From assembly GCA_027024305.1 (NCBI GenBank), contig JALVSO010000049.1, positions 1 through 11,837 on the forward strand: a stretch of DNA of 11,837 nt, written 5' to 3'. The notes under the pieces were generated by a model. That model saw nothing but the letters and a program-made list of their open reading frames with translations, was not told where the DNA came from and did not search any database. Position 1 is the first letter of the stretch, and every line of letters begins with the position of its first letter. Below are positions 11,731 to 11,837 of this stretch, piece after piece. Source of the stretch: Candidatus Parcubacteria bacterium (lineage in GTDB: Bacteria > Patescibacteriota > Minisyncoccia > Phycocordibacterales > GCA-2747955). Both the position numbers and the translations under genes were made by a program.

Positions 11731-11837
11731 ATGAAAAGCTTTGAAACTCTTGCGCCTTACCTAACTGCAGCACTGGGCTCATTTATTCTGCTTGTCATTC
11801 TGATGCCGGGCACTATTTCTCTGCTGAAAAAATTCAA
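11731..11837 (+). CDS. N-terminal part of a membrane protein (possibly MraY/WecA type)
   Basis: ATG 11731, frame +1 relative to DUF58, open to the right edge (35 codons). It gives a short polar start, a hydrophobic helix 'YLTAALGSFILLVILMPGTI' and then 'SLLKKF'. A first helix ending in a Pro followed by a basic 'LLKK' is how MraY and WecA-type glycosyltransferases often begin, but 35 residues are too few for a firm call. Leu is mostly CTG here and G+C is higher than in the DUF58 gene just before. Confidence 0.4.
   Translation, partial: MKSFETLAPYLTAALGSFILLVILMPGTISLLKKF

Overview
The window reads as an AT-rich, gene-dense chromosome segment from a small-genome bacterium. Several features fit the Patescibacteria/CPR: a prepilin-like protein, a divergent FtsQ/DivIB, a very small CBU_0592-type membrane protein, no Shine-Dalgarno sequences, and some mRNAs that look leaderless. 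This placement is inference; no ribosomal marker gene is present. The key to annotation is that UGA is not a stop. About twenty in-frame TGA codons interrupt otherwise intact genes, and they fall where known families keep tryptophan (ClpB 'SKW-TGI', DUF58 'DIDW', CBU_0592 'IGW'). TAA and TAG end the genes, and TGG is also used for Trp. The code is therefore UGA=Trp (translation table 4), not the UGA=Gly reported for Gracilibacteria and Absconditabacteria. All CDS coordinates below read through TGA.

Layout. 1-1433: C-terminal part of a pentapeptide-repeat-like membrane protein. 1505-2083: prepilin-like protein. 2105-2950: FtsQ/DivIB-like division protein. 2928-3236: small uncertain ORF. 3318-5897: complete ClpB disaggregase, closed by a strong hairpin that also serves the convergent gene 5939-6235 (minus strand, CBU_0592-like). 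That gene and the divergent gene 6258-6692 share a 22-bp intergenic region holding a palindromic double -10 box.

6693-8440 is an RNA region: a DnaA-box-like 9-mer, a possible small RNA, a promoter, a structured leader, tRNA-fMet, tRNA-Met(CAU) and tRNA-Asp(GUC). Copied tRNA halves and a chain of large hairpins lie among them. 8436-8757 (minus strand) is a stand-alone structured RNA with its own promoter and intrinsic terminator. It has a tRNA-like domain inside a three-way junction, and I could not match it to a known class. Divergent from it is a Nudix-like protein (8881-9399). tRNA-Leu(GAG) and a 72-residue membrane protein follow on the minus strand.

9938-10927 encodes a MoxR-type AAA+ ATPase. 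After a 68-bp palindromic element comes a DUF58 protein (from 11118), its usual partner. DUF58 breaks off early near 11724, where another membrane-protein reading frame (11731 to the edge) begins in a different frame.

How the genes fit together: ClpB handles protein quality control; MoxR/DUF58 is a chaperone-like pair usually linked to envelope or surface protein assembly; FtsQ serves division; the prepilin belongs to type IV pili or a related system. The least explained parts are the 8.4-8.8 kb RNA and the hairpin/tRNA-fragment array before it.
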